Of a stretch of DNA of 64,000 bases, positions 6,960 through 15,430 are shown one piece after another. Each line of letters begins with the position of its first letter. Positions within the stretch are counted from its first letter, which is position 1. Source of the DNA: Streptomyces sp. BV286 (GTDB lineage Bacteria; Actinomycetota; Actinomycetes; Streptomycetales; Streptomycetaceae); the NCBI RefSeq assembly GCF_019090165.1, contig NZ_JAHRIB010000061.1, forward strand, positions 110,258 to 174,257, given 5' to 3'. A program made the position numbers and the translations under genes. A model generated the notes under the pieces. It searched no databases. It was not told the DNA's origin and saw only the letters and a list, made by a program, of their open reading frames with translations.

Positions 6960-8603
6960 TCAGCTGTCCGCCAGGAGCTCGTCCGCGTCCACGATCCGGT
7001 ACGCGTACCCCTGTTCGGCCAGGAAGCGCTGGCGGTGGGCCGCGAAGTCCTGGTCGATCGTGTCGCGGGCCACCACCGAGTAGAAGTGCGCCTGGTGGCC
7101 GTCGGCCTTCGGGCGCAGCACCCGGCCGAGGCGCTGGGCCTCCTCCTGGCGGGAGCCGAAGGTGCCCGACACCTGGATGGCGACCGTGGCCTCCGGCAGG
7201 TCGATGGAGAAGTTGGCGACCTTGGAGACCACCAGGACGCTGATCTCGCCCTGACGGAACGCCTCGAAGAGCTTCTCGCGCTGCGCGTTCGGCGTCTCGC
7301 CCTTGATGACGGGCGCGTCCAGGTGCTCGCCCAGCTCGTCCAGCTGGTCGATGTACTGGCCGATGACGAGCGTCTGCTGCCCCGCGAAACGGCGGACCAG
7401 CGCCTCCGTGACCTTGCGCTTCGTCGCCGTCGTCGCACAGAAGCGGTACTTCTCCTCCGTCTCGGCGGTCGCGTACGCGAGCCGCTCGGAGTCGGTGAGG
7501 TTCACCCGGACCTCGACGCAGTCGGCCGGCGCGATGTAACCCTGCGCCTCGATCTCCTTCCAGGGCGCGTCGAAACGCTTCGGCCCGATGAGGGAGAAGA
7601 CGTCCGACTCGCGGCCGTCCTCGCGCACCAGCGTGGCCGTCAGACCGAGCCGGCGGCGCGCCTGGAGGTCGGCGGTGAACTTGAAGACCGGGGCGGGCAG
7701 CAGGTGCACCTCGTCGTAGACGATCAGCCCCCAGTCGCGGGAGTCGAACAGCTCCAGGTGCGGGTAGACGCCCTTCCTCCGCGTCGTCAGCACCTGGTAC
7801 GTGGCGATGGTGACCGGCCGGATCTCCTTGCGCGTACCGCTGTACTCGCCGATCTCCTCCTCGGTCAGGCTCGTGCGCTTGACCAGCTCGTGCTTCCACT
7901 GCCGGGCCGACACGGTGTTCGTGACGAGGATGAGGGTGGTGGCCTTCGCCTCGGCCATGGCGCCCGCCCCGACCAGCGTCTTGCCGGCGCCGCAGGGGAG
8001 TACGACCACTCCTGATCCGCCGTGCCAGAAGTTCTCCACCGCCTGCTTCTGGTACGGCCGCAGGGACCAGCCGTCCTCGGCGAGGTCGATGGTGTGCGCC
8101 TCCCCGTCCACGTACCCGGCGAGGTCCTCGGCCGGCCAGCCCAGCTTCAGCAGCGTCTGCTTGATCTGCCCCCGCTCCGAGGGGTGCACGGCGACGGTGT
8201 CCGGGTCGATCCGGTTGCCCACGAGCGGGATGATCCGCTTCGAGCGCAGGATCTCCTCCAGGATGGGCCGGTCGGTGGTGGTGAGGACGAGGCCGTGGGC
8301 CGGGTGCTTGCTCAGCGTGAGACGGCCGTAGCGGCCCATCGTCTCCGCGATGTCGACCAGCAGCGCGTGCGGCACCGGATAGCGGCTGTACTGCACGAGC
8401 GCGTCCACGACCTGCTCGGCGTCGTGCCCGGCGGCGCGCGCGTTCCACAGCCCGAGCGGGGTCACCCGGTAGGTGTGGATGTGCTCGGGCGCGCGCTCCA
8501 GCTCGGCGAAGGGCGCGATGACCCGGCGGCACTCGTCCGCCAGCTCGTGGTCGACCTCCAGGAGCAGGGTCTTGTCGGACTGGACGATGAGTGGACCATT
8601 CAC
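6960..8603 (-). CDS. DNA repair helicase XPB (superfamily 2)
   Basis: 547-residue SF2 DNA helicase of the bacterial/archaeal XPB (ERCC3) group, 3'-5' translocase implicated in nucleotide excision repair and transcription. An N-terminal damage-recognition-like/helicase-associated region spans about residues 1-175. The Q-like motif is SLRPYQKQAVENF, Walker A is PCGAGKTL (203-210), motif II is VYDEVHLLPAP, motif III LGLTATLVRED, and the C-terminal motifs are VVSKVANFSIDLPEA and QRLGRVLRPK. The GTG at 8603 follows AAGGGGA with proper spacing. Actinobacterial XPB is normally encoded beside a helicase-associated partner, here at 10854-13445, but in this window two to four genes lie between them. 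Confidence 0.95.
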   Translation of the reverse strand: MNGPLIVQSDKTLLLEVDHELADECRRVIAPFAELERAPEHIHTYRVTPLGLWNARAAGHDAEQVVDALVQYSRYPVPHALLVDIAETMGRYGRLTLSKHPAHGLVLTTTDRPILEEILRSKRIIPLVGNRIDPDTVAVHPSERGQIKQTLLKLGWPAEDLAGYVDGEAHTIDLAEDGWSLRPYQKQAVENFWHGGSGVVVLPCGAGKTLVGAGAMAEAKATTLILVTNTVSARQWKHELVKRTSLTEEEIGEYSGTRKEIRPVTIATYQVLTTRRKGVYPHLELFDSRDWGLIVYDEVHLLPAPVFKFTADLQARRRLGLTATLVREDGRESDVFSLIGPKRFDAPWKEIEAQGYIAPADCVEVRVNLTDSERLAYATAETEEKYRFCATTATKRKVTEALVRRFAGQQTLVIGQYIDQLDELGEHLDAPVIKGETPNAQREKLFEAFRQGEISVLVVSKVANFSIDLPEATVAIQVSGTFGSRQEEAQRLGRVLRPKADGHQAHFYSVVARDTIDQDFAAHRQRFLAEQGYAYRIVDADELLADS

Positions 8604-8826
8604 GCGCGCGTCCCCTTCTGCACAGCCGTGCGAAGTGCACGGCCAAACGTCCAGTGTGCCTGATCGCCGGCCGCTCACGCCGTGGTCCGCCGCCGCCCCG
8701 CTCCTGTCCTACTGGATGTCTATTCATTCCAATGAGTGGTGTGAATTCAGATTTACGGTCCTGGACCCGAAGAATGGCGATCCCGCAGGTCACTGCCCCA
8801 GGTCGCCGCCCAGGGAGAGCTCACCC

Positions 8827-10158
8827 TTGCCCGGTCACAGCCATGCCCCGCCGCCCGTACCGCTGCCCGCCGTCTCCCAGCCGACCACGACGCTCGGATA
8901 CGCCCTCTTCGCCACCCGCTGGCTCCAGGCCCCGCTGTACTTCGGACTGGTGGCCGCGCAGGGCGTGTACGTCTACAAGTTCTTCAACGAGCTGTGGAAT
9001 TTAATCCTCCGGTGCGTGACCGGCCAGGCGAACGAGACGTACGTGATGCTTGCCGTGCTGAAGCTGGTGGACGTCGTCATGATCGCCAACCTGCTGATCA
9101 TGGTGATCGTCGGCGGATACGAGACGTTCGTCTCGCGCATCGGACTGCAGGGCCACCGTGACCAGCCGGAATGGCTCTCGCATGTCAACTCCAACGTGCT
9201 GAAGGTGAAGCTCGCCACCGCCATCGTGGGCATCTCGTCCGTCCATCTGCTCCAGATGTTCGTGGACGTGCACCACACCTCGCAGCATTCGCTGCTGTGG
9301 GGGACGGTCATCCACATGGCGTTCATCGCCTCGGCGGCGATCCTGGCGTACATGTCGGGGCCGATGGCGGAGCACGGGGACCGTCCGCACAAGGGGCATG
9401 CGCAGGGGGTGGGGCTCGCCGGGGAGGCGGTCGGGTCCGGGGCCGCCGTCTCGTCCGTACCGGCCGAGTTCGCCCTCACCGTGGCGGCTCCGCCCGCCGT
9501 GCGGGCCGCGGTCCCGGTCCCGGCCCAGGCGGCCACCGCCCCGTACGACTCCCATGACGGCTACGGCTCGTACGAGACGGGCGCCGAGGCCCGGATCCGG
9601 GACGCCGGGTTTCCCGCCCGGAAGCTGCTGGAGGAGTTCGACGAGGAGCATCCCCGGGGCTTCGACCGGGAGACCGTGGCGCGGCTCGGCAAGCTGGACT
9701 TCGTCGCGGCGCGGCGCAACGTGGTGTTCGTCGGCCCGCCCGGCACCGGGAAGACGCATCTCGCCGTCGGCGTCGGGATCCGGGCCTGCCAGTCGGGGCA
9801 CCAGGTCCTGTTCGCGACCGCGGCGCGGTGGGCCGCGCGACTGACCGCGGCCCGGGCGGAGGGCCGGCTCGCCGACGAACTGGCGGCACTCGACGCCCAC
9901 CCGCTGCTGATCGTCGACGAGGTCGGCTACACGCCCTTCGACGCCGACACCGCCCATCTCTTCTTCCAGCTGGTCGCGCACCGCTACGAGCGCGGCTCGC
10001 TGATCGTGACCACCGACCGTCCGCTCGGCCGCTGGGACGAGGTCTTCGGCGGCGCCGCCCCCGCGCTGGTCGACCGCCTCGCCCACCACGCGGAGATCGT
10101 CCGTCTCGAAGGGGACAGCTACCGCATGCGCCGGGCTACTTCAGCGTGGGCAGAGTGA
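8827..10158 (+). CDS. Fusion: UPF0114/YqhA membrane domain + IstB-type AAA ATPase
   Basis: 443-residue protein read in one uninterrupted frame. Residues about 23-180 match the UPF0114 (YqhA/TIGR00645) inner-membrane family: ATRWLQAPLYFGLVAAQGVY, VMLAVLKLVDVVMIANLLIM, IVGGYETFVSRIG, ATAIVGISSVHLLQMF and VIHMAFIASAAILAYM, giving four membrane helices. An Ala/Pro-rich linker (about 190-250) follows. Residues 253-443 match the C-terminal AAA+ part of IstB, the helper ATPase of IS21 transposons: ARIRDAGFPARKLLEEF, Walker A GPPGTGKT (303-310), Walker B LLIVDEVGY, sensor TTDRPLGRWDEVF and the ending DRLAHHAEIVRLEGDSYRMR. The ~60 N-terminal residues of normal IstB are absent. The TTG start at 8827 is preferred because AGGGAGAG precedes it; an ATG at 8716 is the alternative. 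Neither an IstA gene nor IS ends were found. Confidence 0.8.
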   Translation: MPGHSHAPPPVPLPAVSQPTTTLGYALFATRWLQAPLYFGLVAAQGVYVYKFFNELWNLILRCVTGQANETYVMLAVLKLVDVVMIANLLIMVIVGGYETFVSRIGLQGHRDQPEWLSHVNSNVLKVKLATAIVGISSVHLLQMFVDVHHTSQHSLLWGTVIHMAFIASAAILAYMSGPMAEHGDRPHKGHAQGVGLAGEAVGSGAAVSSVPAEFALTVAAPPAVRAAVPVPAQAATAPYDSHDGYGSYETGAEARIRDAGFPARKLLEEFDEEHPRGFDRETVARLGKLDFVAARRNVVFVGPPGTGKTHLAVGVGIRACQSGHQVLFATAARWAARLTAARAEGRLADELAALDAHPLLIVDEVGYTPFDADTAHLFFQLVAHRYERGSLIVTTDRPLGRWDEVFGGAAPALVDRLAHHAEIVRLEGDSYRMRRATSAWAE

Positions 10159-10384
10159 TGTTGTTGACCAGCGGTCCTTCGACGGTGACCCCTTCGGTGA
10201 CGAGCGGTTCGAGGGCCGCCGCCGGGAGGGGCAGCGGCAGCGCGGCGGCCTGCGGGGCCAGCACGCCGATGAGCGCGGCCGACGCGAAGAGGGCGGCCGT
10301 GGCGGCGGAACGCGTGTGCGTACGGCGCTTGGGACGCACGGGAATCGCGGCGTGCGCGGGTTGCGTGGCGCGAGTGGGACGCAT
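10136..10384 (-). CDS. Small secreted protein (82 aa)
   Basis: 82-residue hypothetical protein. It has a long basic N-region (RPKRRTHTRSAA), a hydrophobic core TAALFASAALIGVLA and a likely signal peptidase site after PQAAA. The mature part is about 35 residues, LPLPLPAAALEPLVTEGVTV and EGPLVNNITLPTLK. No family is recognised. The 3' end overlaps the end of the convergent UPF0114-IstB gene by 23 nt. No strong ribosome site precedes the ATG at 10384, so the true start could be slightly different. It lies downstream of a second small secreted-peptide gene on the same strand, separated by a hairpin terminator. Confidence 0.55.
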   Translation of the reverse strand: MRPTRATQPAHAAIPVRPKRRTHTRSAATAALFASAALIGVLAPQAAALPLPLPAAALEPLVTEGVTVEGPLVNNITLPTLK

Positions 10385-10441
10385 GAGGACTTCGGAGCCT
10401 TTCGGAAGCTGCTGAGCCGGGGTGGGGGCCCGCGGAGGGGA

Positions 10442-10472
10442 CGGGCCGGACTCGGATGCCGAGTCCGGCCCG
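10442..10472 (-). terminator. Hairpin terminator downstream of 38-aa peptide gene
   Basis: Perfect 14-bp inverted repeat: CGGGCCGGACTCGG at 10442-10455 pairs with CCGAGTCCGGCCCG at 10459-10472 around a 3-nt loop. It lies 20 nt beyond the stop of the 38-aa peptide gene on the minus strand, before the 82-aa gene. There is no T-run, as is common for Streptomyces terminators. Confidence 0.75.
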
Positions 10473-10491
10473 CGGGGCGTGCGGGGGCGAC

Positions 10492-10608
10492 TCAGAGCGT
10501 CAGACCCCCGCCGAGATCGATACCGATCGCCGCGGCCTGTGACGCGAGTGCGCCGAGCAGCGCGGCGGTACCGATCAGCACGGTGGCGACACGACGAGCA
10601 GTACGCAT
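10492..10608 (-). CDS. 38-aa secreted peptide precursor
   Basis: The 117-nt gene encodes a 38-residue peptide: basic start MRTARRVATV, hydrophobic core LIGTAALLGALA, a likely cleavage site after SQAAA, and a mature tail of about 11 residues, IGIDLGGGLTL. A very good ribosome site (AGGAGG, 10616-10621) is 7 nt upstream of the ATG. A perfect hairpin sits just beyond the ribosome site (10629-10652) and a strong terminator follows the stop. These flanking signals argue that it is a real gene despite its size. Function is unknown; a secreted signalling peptide or structural peptide is possible. Confidence 0.65.
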   Translation of the reverse strand: MRTARRVATVLIGTAALLGALASQAAAIGIDLGGGLTL

Positions 10609-10628
10609 GGGACTACCTCCTGGTCGGT

Positions 10629-10652
10629 GTGATCACGCCGTTGCGTGATCAC
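10629..10652 (-). promoter_or_regulatory. Twin GTGATCAC palindrome / 5'-leader hairpin
   Basis: GTGATCACGC (10629-10638) and GCGTGATCAC (10643-10652) form a perfect 10-bp inverted repeat around CGTT. Each half contains the 8-bp palindrome GTGATCAC. It is 7 nt upstream of the ribosome site of the 38-aa peptide gene, so it may be an operator with two half-sites or an RNA hairpin in the leader. Confidence 0.6.
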
Positions 10653-10853
10653 CACCCAGTGGCTGCCCCGCGAGCCGCGGCCCGATGCGGGAGGCCCCGC
10701 AAGGTTCCTCATGGGTGGGAAGCGCCCGGCGTGGCGCGCATGAACCGCCGCGTACACCCGGACGAGTGAGACGGCGGCCGCCCGGCGCGGCCCGGCGCTG
10801 ACCGGTCGGCGCGGATCGGCCCGGCGCGGCCCGGCCTCGTGCGCGACGCGGGC

Positions 10854-13445
10854 TCAGGCCTGCTCGTCCGCCAGTTCCGCCACGCCCGTCACCCGGTGCA
10901 GGGGGTACGTACGGACCTCGTCCGCGGTGTGGTCGTACGCCGTGACGAAGCCGCCCTCCACCCGCACGGGCGCGATGACGCGCTGGCTGGCGGAGCCCTC
11001 GGCGTTCACGTAACCGATCCAGAGGGTGCCGCCGGTGAGGACGGCGGCCTGCATGGTGGCGAGGGTCTCGGCGGAGGTGGTGCGGGGCAGGGCGCCGTTC
11101 CGGCCGGGCGACGAAGACGGCTTGCGCGGGGCCGTGGACGCCACGTCACCCGCACGGATGGCGCGGATCGCGGCCCCCAGAAGGGTGGTGTCGGGGGACG
11201 GCGGCCCGTCGGGAACCGGCTCGGGCGCCGTGCGCGGGGGCGTGCGACGGGCGTCTGCGCGGGTGATCAGCACGTCACCCTCGGCGGACTCGGCGGCCGG
11301 TGCGAAACCCATCGCGCGCAGACCGTCGAGAAGCGTGGCCGGGTCGGTCTGGGCGGCCAGGACCGTGGGCGCGAGGCGGCGCAGCCGGAGCCCCTGCGAC
11401 CGCTTGTCGGCGATGATCTCGTTCAGCAGCGCGTCGTCGTCGCAGCGGACGTACGCCGAGGCCGCGCCGATCCGCAGGTGGCCGTGCCTGCGCGCCACGT
11501 CGTCGATCAGGTAGGCGAGCGGCTGCGGTACCGGCGTACGCGAGTGGGCGGTCAGGAACGCCTGCAGGTCGGAGGCCGAGCGGCCCGCGTCCAGCGCCCG
11601 GCGGACCGAGCCCGGCGTGAAGCGGTACACCGTCGCCCCGCCCTTCGATTCCACGTCCGCGAGGACACCCAGCACGTCCGCCAGGGGGCGTCGCAGCGGG
11701 CCCGGGGCCACCGCCGTGAGGTCCGCCTGGAGCAGGACGTGGTCGAGGGGCTCCGGAAGGAGGGGCGCGAGGAGACGGCCGGCCCGGGAGGCGGCGGCGG
11801 CCACCTCGGCGGGGGAACGGGGCTCCGGCGGGGGCGCCGGATGGTGGTGCCGGTGGTGGACGGGGAGCTTGTCGCCCGGACCGGCGGCCCGCTCCGGGGC
11901 GGGCGGGCGCGGCGCCGCCGCTCCCATGAGCGCCCGCCCATGCGCGGACAGCGCGCCCCTGCCGGTGATTCCCAGCGACTCGGCCTCGGTCAGCGTCCAC
12001 CGGGCGAGCCGGGCCCGCAGGTCGTCCGAGGAGGCGGCGCCGCGCAGGGCGCGCTCCCAGTGCAGCCGGGCGACGAGGGAGTCGGGGGACGCGGCGCCGC
12101 CCTCGGGCAGCGCGGCGAGCAGCGAGAGAACCCGGTGACGGACCTCGGGGGCCGCCGAGCGGTCCAGGCCGGGGCCCAGGGCCGACAGGGTGCGCTCCTT
12201 GGTGTCCCGGCCGCCGACCACACCCGCCGTGCGGGTGGCCGACAGCCACGCCGTGGCCAGCCGCGTCCAGCGCTCGGCGGCCGGCAGGTCCAGCCACTCG
12301 TCGTAGGCGGGCGTCGCCGCGTACCGCTCGTCGGCCGCGCCGTCCGAGGCCAGCAGGCCCGCCGCGTAGGCGAGTTCCACCCAGAACGCGGCGACCGGCT
12401 CCGGCACGTCCAGGGCCACGGCCGTCCGCTTCAGGTCCCGCACGCTCAGGCCGCCCGCGCGCATGACGGACGGGCCGCCCTCGTCCCAGTCCTTCAGCAG
12501 CTCCTCGACGGTGGCGAGCGCCGTGTACGCCTGGCCGGCCGCCGTGGCGTCCACAACCTGTGGACCGTGCACGGCCGTGGGTTCGACCGGCGGAGGCAGC
12601 GGTTCCGTCGTGCGGTGCGCCCGTCCCGCGCGCAGATGGAGGGCGACCTCGCGGGGCAGTACGACCGTGCCGGGTGCCGTCGGCAGGAGCAGCCCGCGGT
12701 CCAGGAGCCAGCGCAGCCGGGACGCCGGATCGGCGGTCACCTGGCCGTACGGCGGCCCCCAGACCAGCCGCGAGAGAACCTCCAGGGAGTCCGGCGGGGC
12801 CGAGTCGAGCAGGGCGGACATCCGGGCGCGGTCGGTGAACAGCCTCGTGAGCGACTCCACCGCCGACACCGCGTCATGGGTCGTGGCCAGCCCGGCCGCC
12901 GCGAGGATCTCCTGGATACGGCCCGGGGACATGCCCGCCGTGGCCTCCGCGACCGTCGGACCCAGCCCGGTCGGGGACGGGTGCTGCGGCGAGGGCGCGA
13001 GGAGTTCGCGGGCCGTGCGGACCAGCCGGAGCCGGTCGTCCGCGCCCCACACCAGCGCCTGCTCGCGCAGGACGGCCACGGCGTGGGGAAGGGCCTCGGT
13101 GACCGCCGGGTCGCCCGCGTCGCCCGCCAGCAGCTCCAGCAGCGTGCCGTACGGAGCCGGTTCCGGGGCCACGGCCAGTGCTTCCGCGCTCTGGAGGGCG
13201 AACCGGTCCAGCCGCTCCAGGGCACGGATCACGGACGCGCGCGTACCGGCTCTGGTGGCCAGCTGGGTGAGGTCCGTCGGTACGGGAGTGATGAGGTCCG
13301 GGCGGGCCCGCAGCAGCGCGGACAGGGAGGAGTCGTCGCGGGCCCGCAGGTCCTCCGCGAGTGAACGAGGGTGTGCCCCGGCGGGAGCGGGCTCCTCTGC
13401 GGACACCCCGCCGGGCTCCTCTGGTGACTGCTCCTGGACGCTCAT
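10854..13445 (-). CDS. XPB-partner helicase-associated protein (Helicase_C_3 domain)
   Basis: 863-residue protein of the actinobacterial family whose gene neighbours XPB (the mycobacterial neighbour of ercC3 is the same type). It lacks Walker motifs and is not itself a helicase. Recognisable parts are the N-terminal SLAEDLRARDDSSLSALLRA (about 30-55), repeated winged-helix-like segments (LATRAGTRASVIRALERLDR), and a C-terminal helicase-associated region DHVLLQADLTAVAPGPL...GGATVYRFTPGSVRRALDAG. It ends in a WYL-like sensor segment (TLWIGYVNAEG, VRVEGGFVTAYDH). A His/Pro-rich linker LPVHHRHHHPAPPPEPRSP lies at about 545-565. The ATG at 13445 is used; GTG/ATG further upstream lack support. Divergent from the 329-aa membrane protein. 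Confidence 0.85.
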   Translation of the reverse strand: MSVQEQSPEEPGGVSAEEPAPAGAHPRSLAEDLRARDDSSLSALLRARPDLITPVPTDLTQLATRAGTRASVIRALERLDRFALQSAEALAVAPEPAPYGTLLELLAGDAGDPAVTEALPHAVAVLREQALVWGADDRLRLVRTARELLAPSPQHPSPTGLGPTVAEATAGMSPGRIQEILAAAGLATTHDAVSAVESLTRLFTDRARMSALLDSAPPDSLEVLSRLVWGPPYGQVTADPASRLRWLLDRGLLLPTAPGTVVLPREVALHLRAGRAHRTTEPLPPPVEPTAVHGPQVVDATAAGQAYTALATVEELLKDWDEGGPSVMRAGGLSVRDLKRTAVALDVPEPVAAFWVELAYAAGLLASDGAADERYAATPAYDEWLDLPAAERWTRLATAWLSATRTAGVVGGRDTKERTLSALGPGLDRSAAPEVRHRVLSLLAALPEGGAASPDSLVARLHWERALRGAASSDDLRARLARWTLTEAESLGITGRGALSAHGRALMGAAAPRPPAPERAAGPGDKLPVHHRHHHPAPPPEPRSPAEVAAAASRAGRLLAPLLPEPLDHVLLQADLTAVAPGPLRRPLADVLGVLADVESKGGATVYRFTPGSVRRALDAGRSASDLQAFLTAHSRTPVPQPLAYLIDDVARRHGHLRIGAASAYVRCDDDALLNEIIADKRSQGLRLRRLAPTVLAAQTDPATLLDGLRAMGFAPAAESAEGDVLITRADARRTPPRTAPEPVPDGPPSPDTTLLGAAIRAIRAGDVASTAPRKPSSSPGRNGALPRTTSAETLATMQAAVLTGGTLWIGYVNAEGSASQRVIAPVRVEGGFVTAYDHTADEVRTYPLHRVTGVAELADEQA

Positions 13446-13462
13446 CCGATCCACGGTAGCGG

Positions 13463-13478
13463 GTGGGCGGCCGCCCAC
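13463..13478. promoter_or_regulatory. 16-bp perfect palindrome in divergent promoter
   Basis: GTGGGCGGCCGCCCAC is a perfect palindrome, 18 nt before the XPB-partner start (13445) and 110 bp before the opposite gene. It may be an operator, but at this GC content a chance palindrome is possible. Confidence 0.35.
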
Positions 13479-13587
13479 GTTCCCGTTGGTGTGAGCCACT
13501 GCCGTGCCGGGGCCCGTCACGGGCGGCGGGCGCGGTACCGTCGTTCGCGCGGGGACATTTCAACGCGGGCGCCCCGGAGGGGACTTC

Positions 13588-14577
13588 GTGGGGATCGAGA
13601 GCGACCAGCTCGTATTCGACTATCTGAGCCGGGTCGGCGACCTGGCCCAGCAGAGGCAGCTGCCGTCCGGGACGCGCATGCGGCTCGTCACGGAGCTGCG
13701 CGGCGAGATCGACCGGCGCCGGGCCAAGGCGGTCGTCGACAGCCCGGCCGCGGTCCGCCGCATCCTCGACCGCCTGGGCACCCCCGAGTCGGTGGTCTCG
13801 GCGGCGAACGCCACCGGGGGCACGCAGGACCCGGCACAGCCGCGGGCCGCCGTCCCCACCCAGCGGGCCGAGGAACCGGAACCCCGGCCGAAGACCCGCC
13901 GCAGGGTCCCCCGGCCGCGCCCGGCGGAGCCGCGTGCCGCCGAGACGGCCGACGCCGCGCCCTCCCCGCCGCACCTCGCGAGCACGGACGAGCTCGGCTC
14001 GTACCAGCCCGACTGGTGGCGGGTGGAGAGCGGACCACTCGGGTCGATGGACAACGTGCCAGGGTTCGTCGGGGGCATCGAGATCCCCGAACTGCTCAAG
14101 CCGCCGCCCGGCGAAGAGCCCGACGAGCCGGAGCCGAAGCCCGTGACGGCGGTCGTCGAACCGGTGGCACCCGTCGAGGCGGCCGGCCCGGCCGGGCAAA
14201 AACGCCGCCGGTTCGTCCCGCGCCTGCGGCCCGTCGGCGGAGGCTGGACCAACCCCCTGCTGCTGCTCGCCGCCGCCCTCCTCGTCGCCGGCGCGGCCAT
14301 CGGCAACCTCGTCATGCTGGGCCTCGGCTGGCTCATCGCCTACCTCTCGCGCCGCCTGAGCCCCACCGAGTCGAAGTGGGCGGTCCTCGGCGTGCCCGGC
14401 CTGGTCGTCTCGGCGGGTGTCGTCTGGCTCTGGGGCCGCACGGAGGGCCGCTGGGGCACACCCGTCGCCCAGGGGCAGATGAGCGACGCGGTCGCCGAGA
14501 CCTGGCCGTGGGTCCTGCGGGGCGCGGCTATCGCTTCCGCGCTGTATCTGGTGTGGAGGTCGCAGCGCCGGAGGTAG
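13588..14577 (+). CDS. Conserved Streptomyces membrane protein with HAAS-like N-terminus
   Basis: 329-residue protein. The N-terminal ~75 residues ([53 protein letters not shown]) resemble the HAAS signalling domain that precedes membrane regions in permease-linked regulators. A Pro/Glu-rich cytosolic linker (about 80-210) follows. The C-terminus has four hydrophobic segments: [53 protein letters not shown] and [15 protein letters not shown]. The GTG at 13588 follows GGAGGGGA. Its last 50 nt overlap the convergent siderophore ATPase gene. Function unknown. Confidence 0.75.
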   Translation: MGIESDQLVFDYLSRVGDLAQQRQLPSGTRMRLVTELRGEIDRRRAKAVVDSPAAVRRILDRLGTPESVVSAANATGGTQDPAQPRAAVPTQRAEEPEPRPKTRRRVPRPRPAEPRAAETADAAPSPPHLASTDELGSYQPDWWRVESGPLGSMDNVPGFVGGIEIPELLKPPPGEEPDEPEPKPVTAVVEPVAPVEAAGPAGQKRRRFVPRLRPVGGGWTNPLLLLAAALLVAGAAIGNLVMLGLGWLIAYLSRRLSPTESKWAVLGVPGLVVSAGVVWLWGRTEGRWGTPVAQGQMSDAVAETWPWVLRGAAIASALYLVWRSQRRR

Positions 14578-15430
14578 CGGACTCCTGGGCGGGGACACCG
14601 GCATCGGTACGGTCCGCCCCCTCGGACGGGGCACGCCAGGGCGCTCCGGGCACCACCAGCGGCGACCCGGTCACCGGATCCGGTACGACCACGCACTCCA
14701 GCCCGAAGACCTCCCGTACGAGACCGGCCGTGACGATCTCCGACGGCGGGCCGGAGGCGACGATCCGGCCGTCCTTCATGGCGACGAGGTGGTCGGCGTA
14801 GCGGGCGGCCTGGTTGAGGTCGTGCAGGACGAGCACGACGGTACGGCCCCGGCCGCCGTCGGGAGCGGGCGCGGCCAGCTGCCGTACGAGGTCCAGGACC
14901 TCCACCTGGTGCGCGATGTCGAGATAGGTCGTCGGCTCGTCCAGGAGCAGCAGTCCGGTCTCCTGGGCCAGCGCCATCGCGATCCAGACCCGCTGGCGCT
15001 GCCCGCCCGACAACTCGTCCACGGGACGCTCGGCCAGCGCCGCCACGTCCGTGCGTTCCATCGCCTCCGTCACGGCCCGCTCGTCCGCGTCGGACCACTG
15101 CTGCCACCAGCTCTGGTGCGGCTGGCGCCCGCGTGAGACGAGGTCGGCGACGGTGATCGCCTCGGGTGCCACCGGTGTCTGCGGCAGCAGCCCGATCTGC
15201 TGGGCGATCCGCTTGGTGGGCAGCTCGGCGAGCGAGGTCCCGTCGAGGAGCACGGCCCCGCCCCGCGGTTTCAGCAGCCTCCCCAGCGCGCGCAGCGTGG
15301 TGGACTTCCCGCAGGCGTTGGGTCCCACGACGACCGTCACCCGCCCGTCCGGAATCGCGAGGTCCAGCCCGCGCACCACGGTGCGGTCCTCGTACGCGAG
15401 GGTCAGGTCCCGCGTCGACAGCCTGCTCAT
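14528..15430 (-). CDS. Iron-siderophore ABC importer, ATP-binding protein (FecE/FepC type)
   Basis: 300-residue ATPase energising ferric-siderophore (or cobalamin-like chelate) import. Walker A is [10 protein letters not shown] (about 39-48), the Q-loop region is [20 protein letters not shown], the signature is [18 protein letters not shown], Walker B is [16 protein letters not shown], and the switch His is in [11 protein letters not shown]. The phrase [16 protein letters not shown] is typical of the FecE subfamily. A ~50-residue C-terminal tail with no known domain ([14 protein letters not shown]...) is an extension. TGGAGG precedes the ATG, which overlaps the stop of the upstream permease by 4 nt. 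The gene's 3' end overlaps the convergent membrane protein gene. Confidence 0.94.
   Translation of the reverse strand: MSRLSTRDLTLAYEDRTVVRGLDLAIPDGRVTVVVGPNACGKSTTLRALGRLLKPRGGAVLLDGTSLAELPTKRIAQQIGLLPQTPVAPEAITVADLVSRGRQPHQSWWQQWSDADERAVTEAMERTDVAALAERPVDELSGGQRQRVWIAMALAQETGLLLLDEPTTYLDIAHQVEVLDLVRQLAAPAPDGGRGRTVVLVLHDLNQAARYADHLVAMKDGRIVASGPPSEIVTAGLVREVFGLECVVVPDPVTGSPLVVPGAPWRAPSEGADRTDAGVPAQESATSGAATSTPDTARKR

Noticed and set aside
5962..8793. 943-codon minus-strand open frame covering helR start and XPB
   Set aside because: Wrong frame: it crosses an intergenic repeat region and encodes Arg/Gly/Pro noise, while the XPB motifs lie in another frame.
8827..10158. Active IS21 element
   Set aside because: Only the C-terminal ATPase part of IstB is present, fused to another domain; no IstA, terminal repeats or target duplication were found.
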